Origin: CAZJLN01 sp964540765
Lineage (GTDB): Bacteria; Chloroflexota; Anaerolineae; Anaerolineales; Anaerolineaceae
NCBI GenBank assembly: GCA_964540765.1
Contig: CAZINW010000007.1
Coordinates: forward strand, 13,744 to 77,743
Reading direction: 5' to 3'
Length of the DNA: 64,000 nt
Shown here: in pieces, positions 1 to 8,253 of the stretch
Layout: every line of letters begins with the position of its first letter
How positions within the stretch are numbered: the stretch's first letter is position 1
Translations under genes and position numbers: made by a program
The notes under the pieces: model-generated
Database searches by the model: none
What the model saw: the letters and a program-made list of their open reading frames with translations, nothing else
What the model was told of the DNA's origin: nothing

Positions 1-192
1 GCATTAAAAATTTTTGATGCTGTAGGTGCTGGTGATATTTTCAATGCTGGTTTCTTATATGCAAAGTTAAATGATTATTCCCTTGCTGATTGCTTAATAT
101 TCGCAAATTTTACAGCTTCATTTTTCCTTACCCGTGAAAACCAAAAATTTCCTACTGTTCACGAGGTATTAGCATTGGTTGATAAATCTTAA
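1..192 (+). CDS. PfkB-family sugar kinase, C-terminal end (partial)
   Basis: Only the last 63 codons are in the window; the gene starts upstream. The visible piece contains the PfkB signature 2, DAVGAGDIFNAGF, where the Asp of GAGD is the catalytic base and the preceding glycines form the anion hole that stabilises the transferred phosphate. This family phosphorylates ribose, fructose, 2-keto-3-deoxygluconate and similar sugars with ATP. It lies 110 bp upstream of a sugar ABC importer on the same strand and shares its AT-rich composition, so it probably phosphorylates the imported sugar or a breakdown product. The substrate cannot be told from this fragment. Confidence 0.85.
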   Translation, partial: ALKIFDAVGAGDIFNAGFLYAKLNDYSLADCLIFANFTASFFLTRENQKFPTVHEVLALVDKS

Positions 193-302
193 TGATAATT
201 TAAGGTTCATTAGTCATTCTCACTTTTTGAAAGGAGCTTGTATGGTTTGAAATTGAAAAAATTTTTTTTACAAATAAAATTATCTATAAGGAGAAAAATA
301 AA

Positions 303-1274
303 ATGAAGAAGTTAATAAATGTTTTATCAATTTTACTGTGTGTAGTTTTCTTGGCGTCTTGTGCGGGTAAACCTGTAGTAGAGGAACCGGTCGAGGAAGG
401 TGGTTTAATTGGTGTAATTCCAAAATCTACATTATATGATTATTGGAAATATGTCAATATGGGTGCAGTAGCAGCTGCCGAGAAATATGGGTACGAAGTT
501 AGTTTCCAAGGCACTGCCCTTGATACCGATGTTGAAGGGCAAGTTAAGATTATTGAGGATTTCGTTACACGTGGAGCAAAGGCAATTGTAATCTCTCCAG
601 TCGATCCTGATGCCATGGTTCCCTCATTAAAAGCTGCTCATGATGCTGGTGTTGTGATCATTGTAATTAACAGTAAACTTAATGCTGATTTCCCATATTC
701 ATTTATTGCCACAAATGACTATGCTGCAGGTGAGAAAGCAGCTGATGCTATGGCAAAAATCATTGGTGATCAATCTGGTAAAGTCGCTGTTGTTGCGGAG
801 GTAGCTGGTTCTGTTGAAGGTGGTGAACGGAGCCAGGGCTTTATTGATAAGATTTCCGCAAATGGTAAGTTAGAAGTCTTGGATACTTTTTATAGTGAAG
901 GTGATAGAAACAAAGCTTTTAATATCACCCAAGATATTTTAACTTCAAATCCAGATATCAAAGGGATATTCTCTACCAATGAAGGTTCTTCAGTTGGTGT
1001 CCTTCTCGCAATTCAATCTGAAGGTGTGAAAAATGTTGCTGTTATTGGTTTTGATACATCTGTCGAGCAAATTGATGGTATTCGAGAGGGTGTTATTAAT
1101 GGCACAATTGCCCAAAACCCATTTAAAATTGGTTATTTGGGTGTCGAAAATGCCATTAAGGTCCTGATGGGCCAAACAGTTGAAAAAAATGTAAATGCAG
1201 AGACAATTTATATTTCACTGGAAAATATTGATTCAGAAGAAGTAAAAATATTACTGGCTCCTCCAAAAGAGTAG
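303..1274 (+). CDS. Sugar ABC transporter substrate-binding lipoprotein (RbsB-like)
   Basis: A 323-residue type 1 periplasmic binding protein of the ribose/galactose/xylose class. The N-terminus is a lipoprotein signal with lipobox LASC near residue 20, followed by a short Val/Pro/Glu linker (KPVVEEPVEEGG), then a binding domain beginning GVIPKSTLYDYWKYVNMG. FDTSVEQIDGIREGVINGTI near the C-terminus is the typical hinge/second-domain region. A strong AAGGAG site sits 9-10 bases before the ATG. It is followed by a phosphotriesterase-family gene, then RbsA-like ATPase and RbsC-like permease, so it delivers a sugar or polyol to that importer. The ligand is unknown. Codon use is AT-rich like the rest of 1-6141. 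Confidence 0.9.
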   Translation: MKKLINVLSILLCVVFLASCAGKPVVEEPVEEGGLIGVIPKSTLYDYWKYVNMGAVAAAEKYGYEVSFQGTALDTDVEGQVKIIEDFVTRGAKAIVISPVDPDAMVPSLKAAHDAGVVIIVINSKLNADFPYSFIATNDYAAGEKAADAMAKIIGDQSGKVAVVAEVAGSVEGGERSQGFIDKISANGKLEVLDTFYSEGDRNKAFNITQDILTSNPDIKGIFSTNEGSSVGVLLAIQSEGVKNVAVIGFDTSVEQIDGIREGVINGTIAQNPFKIGYLGVENAIKVLMGQTVEKNVNAETIYISLENIDSEEVKILLAPPKE

Positions 1275-1288
1275 TTTTGGATTTCTTC

Positions 1289-1355
1289 TCCCCTTTTTTT
1301 AGGGGAATTAATAAATTGGATTATCTTTACGGTGTTCAACATTAATTCCCCTAAA
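1289..1355 (+). terminator. Two overlapping, mutually exclusive hairpins after the binding-protein gene
   Basis: A short hairpin TCCCCT-N6-AGGGGA (1289-1306) follows the stop codon. The AGGGGA arm is also part of a perfect 15-base inverted repeat, TTTAGGGGAATTAAT at 1298-1312 and its complement at 1341-1355. Only one structure can form at a time. The position between a binding-protein gene and the rest of its operon fits partial termination or 3'-end mRNA stabilisation, which would raise binding-protein levels over the other subunits. Confidence 0.5.
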
Positions 1356-1376
1356 GCATCTTTTATGGAGTAATTT

Positions 1377-2354
1377 ATGGCAAAAATTCAAAGTGTTTTA
1401 GGTGTAATAGATAGTTCGGATCTCGGACCTACTTTAGTACATGAACATATCCTAATCGCAAATCATGCGATGAGAAAAGCATTTCCTAATTGGGTTGTAA
1501 GAGAGGAATTTGTACCTTATGCAGTAGAAAAATTAAATAGAGCAAAGAGATCTGGCATAAAAACAATTCTAGACTTGACACCTATAAATTTAGGTCGAGA
1601 TATTGATGTTATTCATGAAGTAGCTGATAAAGCTGAAATGCAGGTTATTGCAAGTACTGGTTTCTATCATTTTGAGGAATGGTGGATTAGAGATAAAAAT
1701 GTTGATTGGTTAGCTGAACTTTTAATTAACGAGATTGAGAATGGTATATCAGGCACAAATATTCGTGCAGGTTTAATTAAATGTGCTACAGATATGGAAG
1801 GAATGACACCTGCAAATCGTCACATGTTAACTGCTGTTGCAAGAGCCCATAAAGCAACAGGTGTCCCAATTTCAACACATGCAACCGTATGGAATTACAT
1901 TGGTTTTGAACAACAAGAAGTTTTTCTGAGTGAAGGTGTAGACATTTCCAAAATTGTCATTGGCCACTGTGGTGATAGTACAAATGTGGAGTTTATTGAG
2001 GCATTGATTAAAAGAGGAAGTTATGTTGGGATGGATCGATTTGGGATTGATTGGATGCTGCCTTTAAAGGAAAGAGTTGATACAGTTGTAGAATTATGTA
2101 AACACGGTTACGCTAATAAAATGGTCTTAAGTTGTGATCACACAGCTTTTCTAGATTATAAAGAAGATCAGAGGAATGTCACAAAGAATCCTTGGGATGA
2201 GTATAAAGCTAAAAACCTAGATGATGTTGAGGTTCAATTCTCTTATCTAATGGAGAAAGTTGTTCCAGAGCTTAAGAAAAACGGAATTTCTGTTTCACAA
2301 ATAAATCAGATGCTAATTGATAATCCTAGAAGAATTTTTGAAGGCAAACCTTAG
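1377..2354 (+). CDS. Phosphotriesterase-family metal-dependent hydrolase/lactonase
   Basis: A 325-residue amidohydrolase-superfamily TIM barrel of the PTE-related branch. Expected binuclear metal ligands are visible: His22 and His24 in VHEHI, bridging Lys135 in GLIK, His168 in ISTHA, His197 in VIGHCGD and Asp254 in LSCDH. Most family members that sit with sugar transporters act as lactonases on sugar lactones or phosphorylated furanose lactones rather than on organophosphates. Placed between the binding protein and the ATPase of a sugar importer, it probably hydrolyses a lactone or ester form of the transported compound; the exact substrate is inference. It has no signal peptide, so it acts in the cytoplasm. 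Confidence 0.82.
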   Translation: MAKIQSVLGVIDSSDLGPTLVHEHILIANHAMRKAFPNWVVREEFVPYAVEKLNRAKRSGIKTILDLTPINLGRDIDVIHEVADKAEMQVIASTGFYHFEEWWIRDKNVDWLAELLINEIENGISGTNIRAGLIKCATDMEGMTPANRHMLTAVARAHKATGVPISTHATVWNYIGFEQQEVFLSEGVDISKIVIGHCGDSTNVEFIEALIKRGSYVGMDRFGIDWMLPLKERVDTVVELCKHGYANKMVLSCDHTAFLDYKEDQRNVTKNPWDEYKAKNLDDVEVQFSYLMEKVVPELKKNGISVSQINQMLIDNPRRIFEGKP

Positions 2355-2473
2355 AAATTGTAATTAGCCTCATTAGTTTGACATGCTTTTGGGGCTAAAA
2401 ACAAATTAATTTGTTTATTTATGGGTTAATTCTAATGATAATTAATGCTTAGGTGAATTATTAAGAGTTATTA

Positions 2474-3967
2474 ATGGAGAAATTGATTCTAGAAGCAACG
2501 AATATATGTAAATCATTTAGCGGTGTTCAGGTTTTAAATAAAGCTCATATTAAAGCTTTTTCACATGAGGTTCATGCTTTATTAGGTGAAAATGGTGCAG
2601 GTAAGTCTACTTTAGTGAAAATACTTACTGGGGCTTTAAAAAAAGATGTTGGCGAAATCTTTTTCGATGATAAACCTTTGATAATAAATCATCCTAAAGA
2701 AATTTATGATTTAGGAATAGCTATAGTTCATCAAGAATTTAATTTAATGCCTGATTTATCAGTTTCTGAGAATATTTTTATTGGAAGAGAGCCTTCTGCC
2801 TTAATTCCCGGTTTTATTAACGACAAACAATTAAGAAATCAGACAAGAGAGATATTAAATAGACTTAAGATTAACATTGATCCTTCTACAAAAATTAAAT
2901 ATCTTGGTGTAGCTCAACAACAATTAGTTGAAATAGCTAAAGCTCTCTCTTACGAGTGTAAGTTAATTATTTTAGATGAACCGACATCAGCTTTAACGGA
3001 TTCGGAGTGTGAAACACTTTTCTCATTAATTTTATCCTTAAAGAAAGAAGGAGTAGCTTTTATTTACATAACTCATAGGCTTTCAGATTTAGAGAGTATT
3101 GCTGATAGAGTGACAATATTGCGAGATGGCAAATTTGTTAATGAACATATATATGATAGATCAAAGGTTCCCCTTTATATAAGTGAAATGGTCGGTAGAG
3201 AATTGAATAATATCTTCCCGGAAAAACCAATTTATACCAGAGGCGAAAAGACATTATCTGTTAAGAATTTAAATATAACTGGCTTGCTTCATGACATTTC
3301 ATTTGATTTATATAAGGGGGAGATATTAGGTGTTGCTGGTCTTATGGGTGCGGGCAGAACAGAGTTAGCAAAAGCAATTATTGGGGCTCTTCCTATTTCA
3401 TCGGGTGAAATAGAAATTTTCCAGACAAAAAGGAAAATTAATTCACCAGCTAAAGCGATTAAATTAGGTTTTGGGTATTTATCCGAGGATCGAAAAAGGG
3501 ATGGTTTATTAGTTAATCTCTCAATTAAAGACAATATACTGCTCTCTTCTTTAGATAAATATACAAGTTTTGGGTTTGTCAGTGAGAAATTCAGCAATAA
3601 CGATGTAGATATTTATATGTCCAAGCTACGAATAAAATCCCAGGGTAGAAATCAATTAGTTCTAAATTTAAGTGGCGGTAATCAACAAAAAGTTAATTTT
3701 GCCAAATGGTTATGCAAAAATACAGATATACTGATCCTTGATGAGCCAACAAGAGGTATTGATGTAGGGTCTAAATATGAAATTTATGAGATTATTTTTA
3801 ATCTTGCTGTCAGTGGCGTTTCTTTAATAATGATTTCATCTGAATTGCCTGAAATTCTTGGAATAAGTGATCGAATAATTACTATGTGTGAGGGTCATAT
3901 TACCGGTGACATTCCTGCTTCTCAAGCTTCTCAGGAATTAATAGGCAACCTTATTATGAGTAGTTAA
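2474..3967 (+). CDS. Sugar ABC transporter ATP-binding protein (RbsA/MglA-like)
   Basis: A 497-residue tandem ATPase with two nucleotide-binding domains, the usual length for RbsA/MglA/XylG. The first half has Walker A GENGAGKST and Walker B LIILDEPTSAL. Its signature motif is degenerate (YLGVAQQQLVEIAKAL). The second half has a degenerate Walker A (GLMGAGRTE) but a good signature LSGGNQQKVNFAKWL and Walker B ILILDEPTRGIDVGS. This asymmetry is normal for the family. It ends 14 bp before the permease gene. There is no obvious Shine-Dalgarno before ATG 2474. It powers import with the adjacent permease and the lipoprotein at 303-1274. Confidence 0.93.
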   Translation: MEKLILEATNICKSFSGVQVLNKAHIKAFSHEVHALLGENGAGKSTLVKILTGALKKDVGEIFFDDKPLIINHPKEIYDLGIAIVHQEFNLMPDLSVSENIFIGREPSALIPGFINDKQLRNQTREILNRLKINIDPSTKIKYLGVAQQQLVEIAKALSYECKLIILDEPTSALTDSECETLFSLILSLKKEGVAFIYITHRLSDLESIADRVTILRDGKFVNEHIYDRSKVPLYISEMVGRELNNIFPEKPIYTRGEKTLSVKNLNITGLLHDISFDLYKGEILGVAGLMGAGRTELAKAIIGALPISSGEIEIFQTKRKINSPAKAIKLGFGYLSEDRKRDGLLVNLSIKDNILLSSLDKYTSFGFVSEKFSNNDVDIYMSKLRIKSQGRNQLVLNLSGGNQQKVNFAKWLCKNTDILILDEPTRGIDVGSKYEIYEIIFNLAVSGVSLIMISSELPEILGISDRIITMCEGHITGDIPASQASQELIGNLIMSS

Positions 3968-3981
3968 GGAGTTATCAATTA

Positions 3982-4941
3982 ATGAAAAACGATTTTTTGA
4001 AAAGAAATCTTCAATTGCTCAGCACAATTGTCGCAGCTTTAATCCTTTTCGTTGTTTTTTCTATTATCGCTAATAATTTTTCCACGGTAAATAATACGTT
4101 AAATATCGCATTACAATCATCAATAATTGCCATTGTAGCTATTGGTCAAACATTTGTTATAGCAGGTGGTGGTATTGATCTCTCTGTAGGGCCTGTGGTT
4201 GCTATTGGTAGCGTAGTCACAGCAATTTTGTTAAATTCGGGCTTTCCTATATGGTCTGCAGTTGTAATTGGCTTATTTTGTTGCATTATATGTGGTTTGA
4301 TTAATGGTTTAATTATTACATATTGGAAGATAGCTCCTTTTATTGCGACCTTAGGTACACAATTAATATTTCGAGGTATTGTCTATGTAATTACAAACGG
4401 TGTACCAGTTTCAGGTCTACCTTCAGAATTTAGTCTTTTCGGTTTAGGAAAATTATTTGATGTAATTCCCTATCCTGTGATTGCTATGTTGGTTATAACA
4501 ATTATTTTTACTTTAATAATGACAAAATCAAAATTTGGGAGGTTGATTTTCGCAATAGGAAGTAACGAAAAAACTGCTTTTTTGTCTGGCGTGAATGTAT
4601 CAGTGAATAAAATTCTTATGTATGTTTTATGTTCGTTTTTATCTGGTCTTGGAGGGATAATTTTAACTTCAAGATTAGTAAGTGCCCAGCCCACAACAGG
4701 AACTGGTTATGAAGCCAATGCAATTGCTGCAGCAGTTATTGGCGGCGCAAGTTTAGCTGGTGGTACTGGTAGTATTATTGGCGCAGTTGTTGGTGCCTTG
4801 ATAATGGGTATTTTACAAAATGGTTTGAATTTAATTGGTCTATCATATTTCTTGCAGCAAATAGCTATCGGTTCTGTAATAATTCTTGCAGTAATGGTTG
4901 ACAAACTTAGAAATCGTTTTAGTAAAAATAATTCTTATTAA
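3982..4941 (+). CDS. Sugar ABC transporter permease (RbsC-like)
   Basis: A 319-residue hydrophobic protein with about eight to ten membrane segments, of the BPD_transp_2 type. The motif GQTFVIAGGGIDLSVGPVVAIG near residues 55-75 and AIAAAVIGGASLAGGTGSIIGAVVGALIMGIL near 245-275 are characteristic of RbsC/XylH/AraH permeases. It follows the RbsA-like ATPase directly and probably forms a homodimeric channel. No separate second permease gene is present, as expected for this class. Confidence 0.93.
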   Translation: MKNDFLKRNLQLLSTIVAALILFVVFSIIANNFSTVNNTLNIALQSSIIAIVAIGQTFVIAGGGIDLSVGPVVAIGSVVTAILLNSGFPIWSAVVIGLFCCIICGLINGLIITYWKIAPFIATLGTQLIFRGIVYVITNGVPVSGLPSEFSLFGLGKLFDVIPYPVIAMLVITIIFTLIMTKSKFGRLIFAIGSNEKTAFLSGVNVSVNKILMYVLCSFLSGLGGIILTSRLVSAQPTTGTGYEANAIAAAVIGGASLAGGTGSIIGAVVGALIMGILQNGLNLIGLSYFLQQIAIGSVIILAVMVDKLRNRFSKNNSY

Positions 4942-5019
4942 TAATTTAGTTATCTTGTATCGCTTTCGTTTGACTGGTTCATTTTTTGTTGTCATGAATA
5001 ATTATTGATTGGTGTTAAT

Positions 5020-6141
5020 ATGACCAAAATTTTACATTTAGGTTTAATTGGATATGGTCAAGGAAGAATGTATGCTGATACTCTACGTTGTTACCGGGTT
5101 TTTTATCCAAATTTGCCAGAAGTAGAGTTGACTGCGATCTGTACTTTGTCTTTACCTGAAAGTCAGAGGGCGTTAACTATATCAGGTTTTAAAAGAATAC
5201 AGAATGATTTTAATGAATTAATCAATTCATCGGATATCGATATAATAATAATAGCAACACCTCCTTCTACCCACTATTCATATCTAAAAGCATGTTTATA
5301 TACACAAAAAGGGATATTTTTAGATAAACCACTATCAATCGATTTTAATCATGCAAATGAATTAATAACTTTATCTAAAGAGTTGTCAAGAGATGCAAGA
5401 CTTGGTTTTCAGTATAGATTTAATCCGGCATTACTATATGCAAAAGATTTAATAAATAGTGGTGTTTTAGGTGAAATATATAATTATCGTGCAACATATA
5501 ACAGATCAAGTGCTGTAAAAAATAATAAATCATTAGGGTGGAAAGGGAATATTGAGTTATGTGGCGATGGCGTTTTATTTGATTATGGTCCTCATCCAAT
5601 AGATTTGATAAATTGGTTAGTTGGTATTCCCGAAAAAGTTTCAGCAATCAGGAAAATATTTATTCCTAAACGGCCTAGGTCTAGAGAGGATATGGATTTA
5701 GTAGAAATCACAACAGCTGATCATTATACGATATTATTTTCTTCATCTAATGGACCAGTGGGTTCATTAGATTTGGGTAGGCTTATTGTTGGGTCAGAGA
5801 ATGATCTTTCAATTCAATTATATGGTAGCAAAGGGTCAATTTCATGGTCTTTAATGGATCCGAATTTTTTATATAAGGCGGATATCTCCTACAAATCAAA
5901 CAAAGGCGTGGCTTGGGAAAAAATACCAACCATTCAGAAGTATCCAGGTTTAGATTTTCCAAGTGGAGATTCTCCAATGGGTTTATTCCGAATGCACTTA
6001 GCGAGTATGGCAGACTTTATTTCATCCTTCATTCAAAATCAATCATTTGTTCCTGGGATAATTGATGGTTATAATGTTCAAAAAATATTAAATGCATGTG
6101 TTATTTCAGCTAATAACAATTGTTGGCAAGATGTAAACTAA
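5020..6141 (+). CDS. Gfo/Idh/MocA-family oxidoreductase
   Basis: A 373-residue NAD(P)-dependent dehydrogenase. The N-terminal Rossmann fold has GLIGYGQGRMYADTL. IIIATPPSTHYSYLKACLYTQKGIFLDKPLS contains the typical Pro-rich loop and the DKP (usually EKP) lysine that contacts cofactor and substrate. DYGPHPIDLINWLVG supplies the conserved His region of the catalytic domain. I chose ATG 5020 over the in-frame TTG at 5005 because the protein then starts right at the Rossmann strand (MTKILHLGLIGYG). It lies 78 bp after the permease and closes the operon, so it likely oxidises or epimerises the imported sugar or polyol. Confidence 0.88.
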   Translation: MTKILHLGLIGYGQGRMYADTLRCYRVFYPNLPEVELTAICTLSLPESQRALTISGFKRIQNDFNELINSSDIDIIIIATPPSTHYSYLKACLYTQKGIFLDKPLSIDFNHANELITLSKELSRDARLGFQYRFNPALLYAKDLINSGVLGEIYNYRATYNRSSAVKNNKSLGWKGNIELCGDGVLFDYGPHPIDLINWLVGIPEKVSAIRKIFIPKRPRSREDMDLVEITTADHYTILFSSSNGPVGSLDLGRLIVGSENDLSIQLYGSKGSISWSLMDPNFLYKADISYKSNKGVAWEKIPTIQKYPGLDFPSGDSPMGLFRMHLASMADFISSFIQNQSFVPGIIDGYNVQKILNACVISANNNCWQDVN

Positions 6142-6471
6142 ATAGAGACTTTTTTTATACAACCTAAACAGACGAACCATATATTTTCCTTATAGATATT
6201 TAGATACAAAAATAATAAATATTTTTTTTTATCATTCTCCTTTAAATCCACACATCCTATAACCAGTATTGAATGCAAAAAACGGAGTGATAATTGTTAT
6301 AAACAATTGGAATAAAGTTTTATTTCAACCTCCTTGTATCATATCTTGCATACAAGACCTCTGTCTGGGGGAGGGGTTATGCCTGCGCTGCAGCATTTTA
6401 CCTTCAATTGCATCATCTTCACGTATAATTTGAATCATTGATAAATTTATATAAACATGCTGGAGGTGCTC
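6142..6471. other. Intergenic region at the base-composition boundary
   Basis: No gene is supported here. The first half is very AT-rich like the upstream operon; from about 6350 the composition becomes balanced as in the rest of the window. A stem CTTGTAT/ATACAAG (6333-6339 and 6350-6356) may end the upstream transcript. A GGAGGT Shine-Dalgarno (6462-6467) belongs to the next gene. Confidence 0.6.
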
Positions 6472-7941
6472 ATGACTGAAGAAACCAAAATCACCGATGA
6501 AAACAAGGAAAAGAAAATCCCCGAGGAAAAGACGTCTGTAACCGAACATACGCTCCTCATCAACGGGCATGAGCTCGCATACACCGTGACTGCCGGCACA
6601 CTGCTCCTCAAAGAAGAAGATGAGAAGGAGGGCGAGAAGCCCAAGGCGATGATCTTCTATGTGGCTTACCAACTGCACACTGATCAACCCGTCTCGCAGC
6701 GTCCAATCACATTTTCCTTCAATGGCGGACCCGGCTCGTCGTCAGTCTGGATGCACCTGGGTTTGCTCGGTCCCAAGCGTGTTTTGATGGATGAGGAGGG
6801 CATGCCGCTACCACCACCTTACAGGCTTGTCCCCAATGACTTCACCCTGCTGGATAAAACCGACCTGGTTTTCATTGATCCGGTCAGCACTGGTTTCAGC
6901 CGCACCGTACCTGGTGAGAAAGCCGAAGTCTATCACAATGTCAAAAAGGATGTTGAGTCCGTTGGCGATTTCATTCAGCGTTACACCACCCGCAGCAAAC
7001 GCTGGGGATCGCCCAAATTCCTCATTGGTGAATCCTACGGCACCACCCGTGCCGCTGGTCTGGCAGGCTATTTGCAGGAGCGCCATGGTATGTACCTGAA
7101 TGGCATCATGCTAGTCTCCTCTATCTTGAATTTTGGTACAGCGCGCTTCAACCCCGGTAATGATCTGCCCTACATTCTCTTCCTGCCGACCTATACTGCC
7201 ACTGCCTGGTACCATCATAAGCTCAGCCCGGAACTGCAAGCAGACCTGCAAGGCGCATTACGTCAGTCAGAGCGCTTTGCTGCTACGGAATACACCCTGG
7301 CACTCATGCAGGGCAGCCAACTCCCAGAAGATGAACGCCGACGCATTGTCTCCAAACTGGCAGCGCTGACGGGATTATCTGAGGATTACATTGAGCGCAC
7401 TGACTTGCGCATAGACATCCATCGCTTCTGCAAGGAATTGTGCCGCCGCGAGGGTCTCACCGTCGGTCGCTTGGACAGCCGTTACACCGGTCGTGACCGT
7501 GACAGCGCCGGTGAACTCTACGAGCGCGACCCCAGCAGCAGCGCCACCCTCGGACCCTATACCGCCATGCTCAATGATTATGTACGCAGTGAGCTTGATT
7601 TTGAATCCGACCTGACCTATGAGGTTCTCACCAGTCTTTTCAAAACTTGGAAGTATGATGATTTTCAGAATCAATATGTCAATACGGGGGAGACCCTGCG
7701 TGAGGGTTTCCTCTTGAACCCTGCCATGAAAGTCTTTGTTGCCAATGGGTATTATGACTTGGCGACTCCATACTTTGCCACGCGCTACACCCTCAACCAC
7801 CTCGGGTTGCCCGCTGAGTTTATGGAGAAAATACAGACGACCTATTACCAGGCTGGGCATATGATGTACCTGCATCTGCCGTCCTTGGCAAAGCTCAAGC
7901 AGGACCTGGATGCCTTTATTGACAGTGCCATGCCCCATTGA
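6472..7941 (+). CDS. S10-family serine carboxypeptidase-like protein
   Basis: A 489-residue alpha/beta hydrolase of peptidase family S10. NGGPGSSSVWMHLGLLGP near residues 85-102 is the family oxyanion-hole motif, GESYGTTRA carries the nucleophilic Ser, and DLATPYFATRY and AGHMMYLHLP supply the Asp and His of the triad. ATG 6472 is preferred because GGAGGT lies four bases upstream; an ATG at 6457 would precede that site. The N-terminus is highly charged (Glu/Lys-rich) and lacks a signal peptide, unlike eukaryotic lysosomal members, so it probably acts in the cytoplasm on peptides. Flanking hairpins suggest it is transcribed alone. Confidence 0.88.
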   Translation: MTEETKITDENKEKKIPEEKTSVTEHTLLINGHELAYTVTAGTLLLKEEDEKEGEKPKAMIFYVAYQLHTDQPVSQRPITFSFNGGPGSSSVWMHLGLLGPKRVLMDEEGMPLPPPYRLVPNDFTLLDKTDLVFIDPVSTGFSRTVPGEKAEVYHNVKKDVESVGDFIQRYTTRSKRWGSPKFLIGESYGTTRAAGLAGYLQERHGMYLNGIMLVSSILNFGTARFNPGNDLPYILFLPTYTATAWYHHKLSPELQADLQGALRQSERFAATEYTLALMQGSQLPEDERRRIVSKLAALTGLSEDYIERTDLRIDIHRFCKELCRREGLTVGRLDSRYTGRDRDSAGELYERDPSSSATLGPYTAMLNDYVRSELDFESDLTYEVLTSLFKTWKYDDFQNQYVNTGETLREGFLLNPAMKVFVANGYYDLATPYFATRYTLNHLGLPAEFMEKIQTTYYQAGHMMYLHLPSLAKLKQDLDAFIDSAMPH

Positions 7942-8253
7942 GTAAACCCAGGAAATAACCAGAGTAAGAAGGCTGCCCCCAAAAGCAAAAAAGGAGGCAG
8001 CCTCAATTGTTCAAGATTTTATGGGGCTCTTTCACACCATACAACATTCACTTTAAATGAAATAAAGTGATTTCTCAAGAATATGGTCTGGTTTTAATTT
8101 GGTGATGGGGCGTAGATCAAGGGGAATTTAGCTTTCTGGAAAGGGGAGATCCTTTGGCTGCTTCTGGCACTAAAATTGCACCGTATCCCATCAGGTTTAT
8201 AGATTAAAAATAAACCCGGCAAACATTTGCAAAGACATTACTTGGAGGTACGC
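7942..8253. other. Intergenic region with two stem-loops
   Basis: No gene is seen. An inverted repeat AGGCTGCC/GGCAGCCT (7970-7977 and 7996-8003) lies just after the peptidase stop and may act as a terminator, although no clear T-run follows. A second stem CACTTTA/TAAAGTG occupies 8049-8069. The last 15 bases hold a GGAGGT Shine-Dalgarno for the next gene. Confidence 0.5.
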
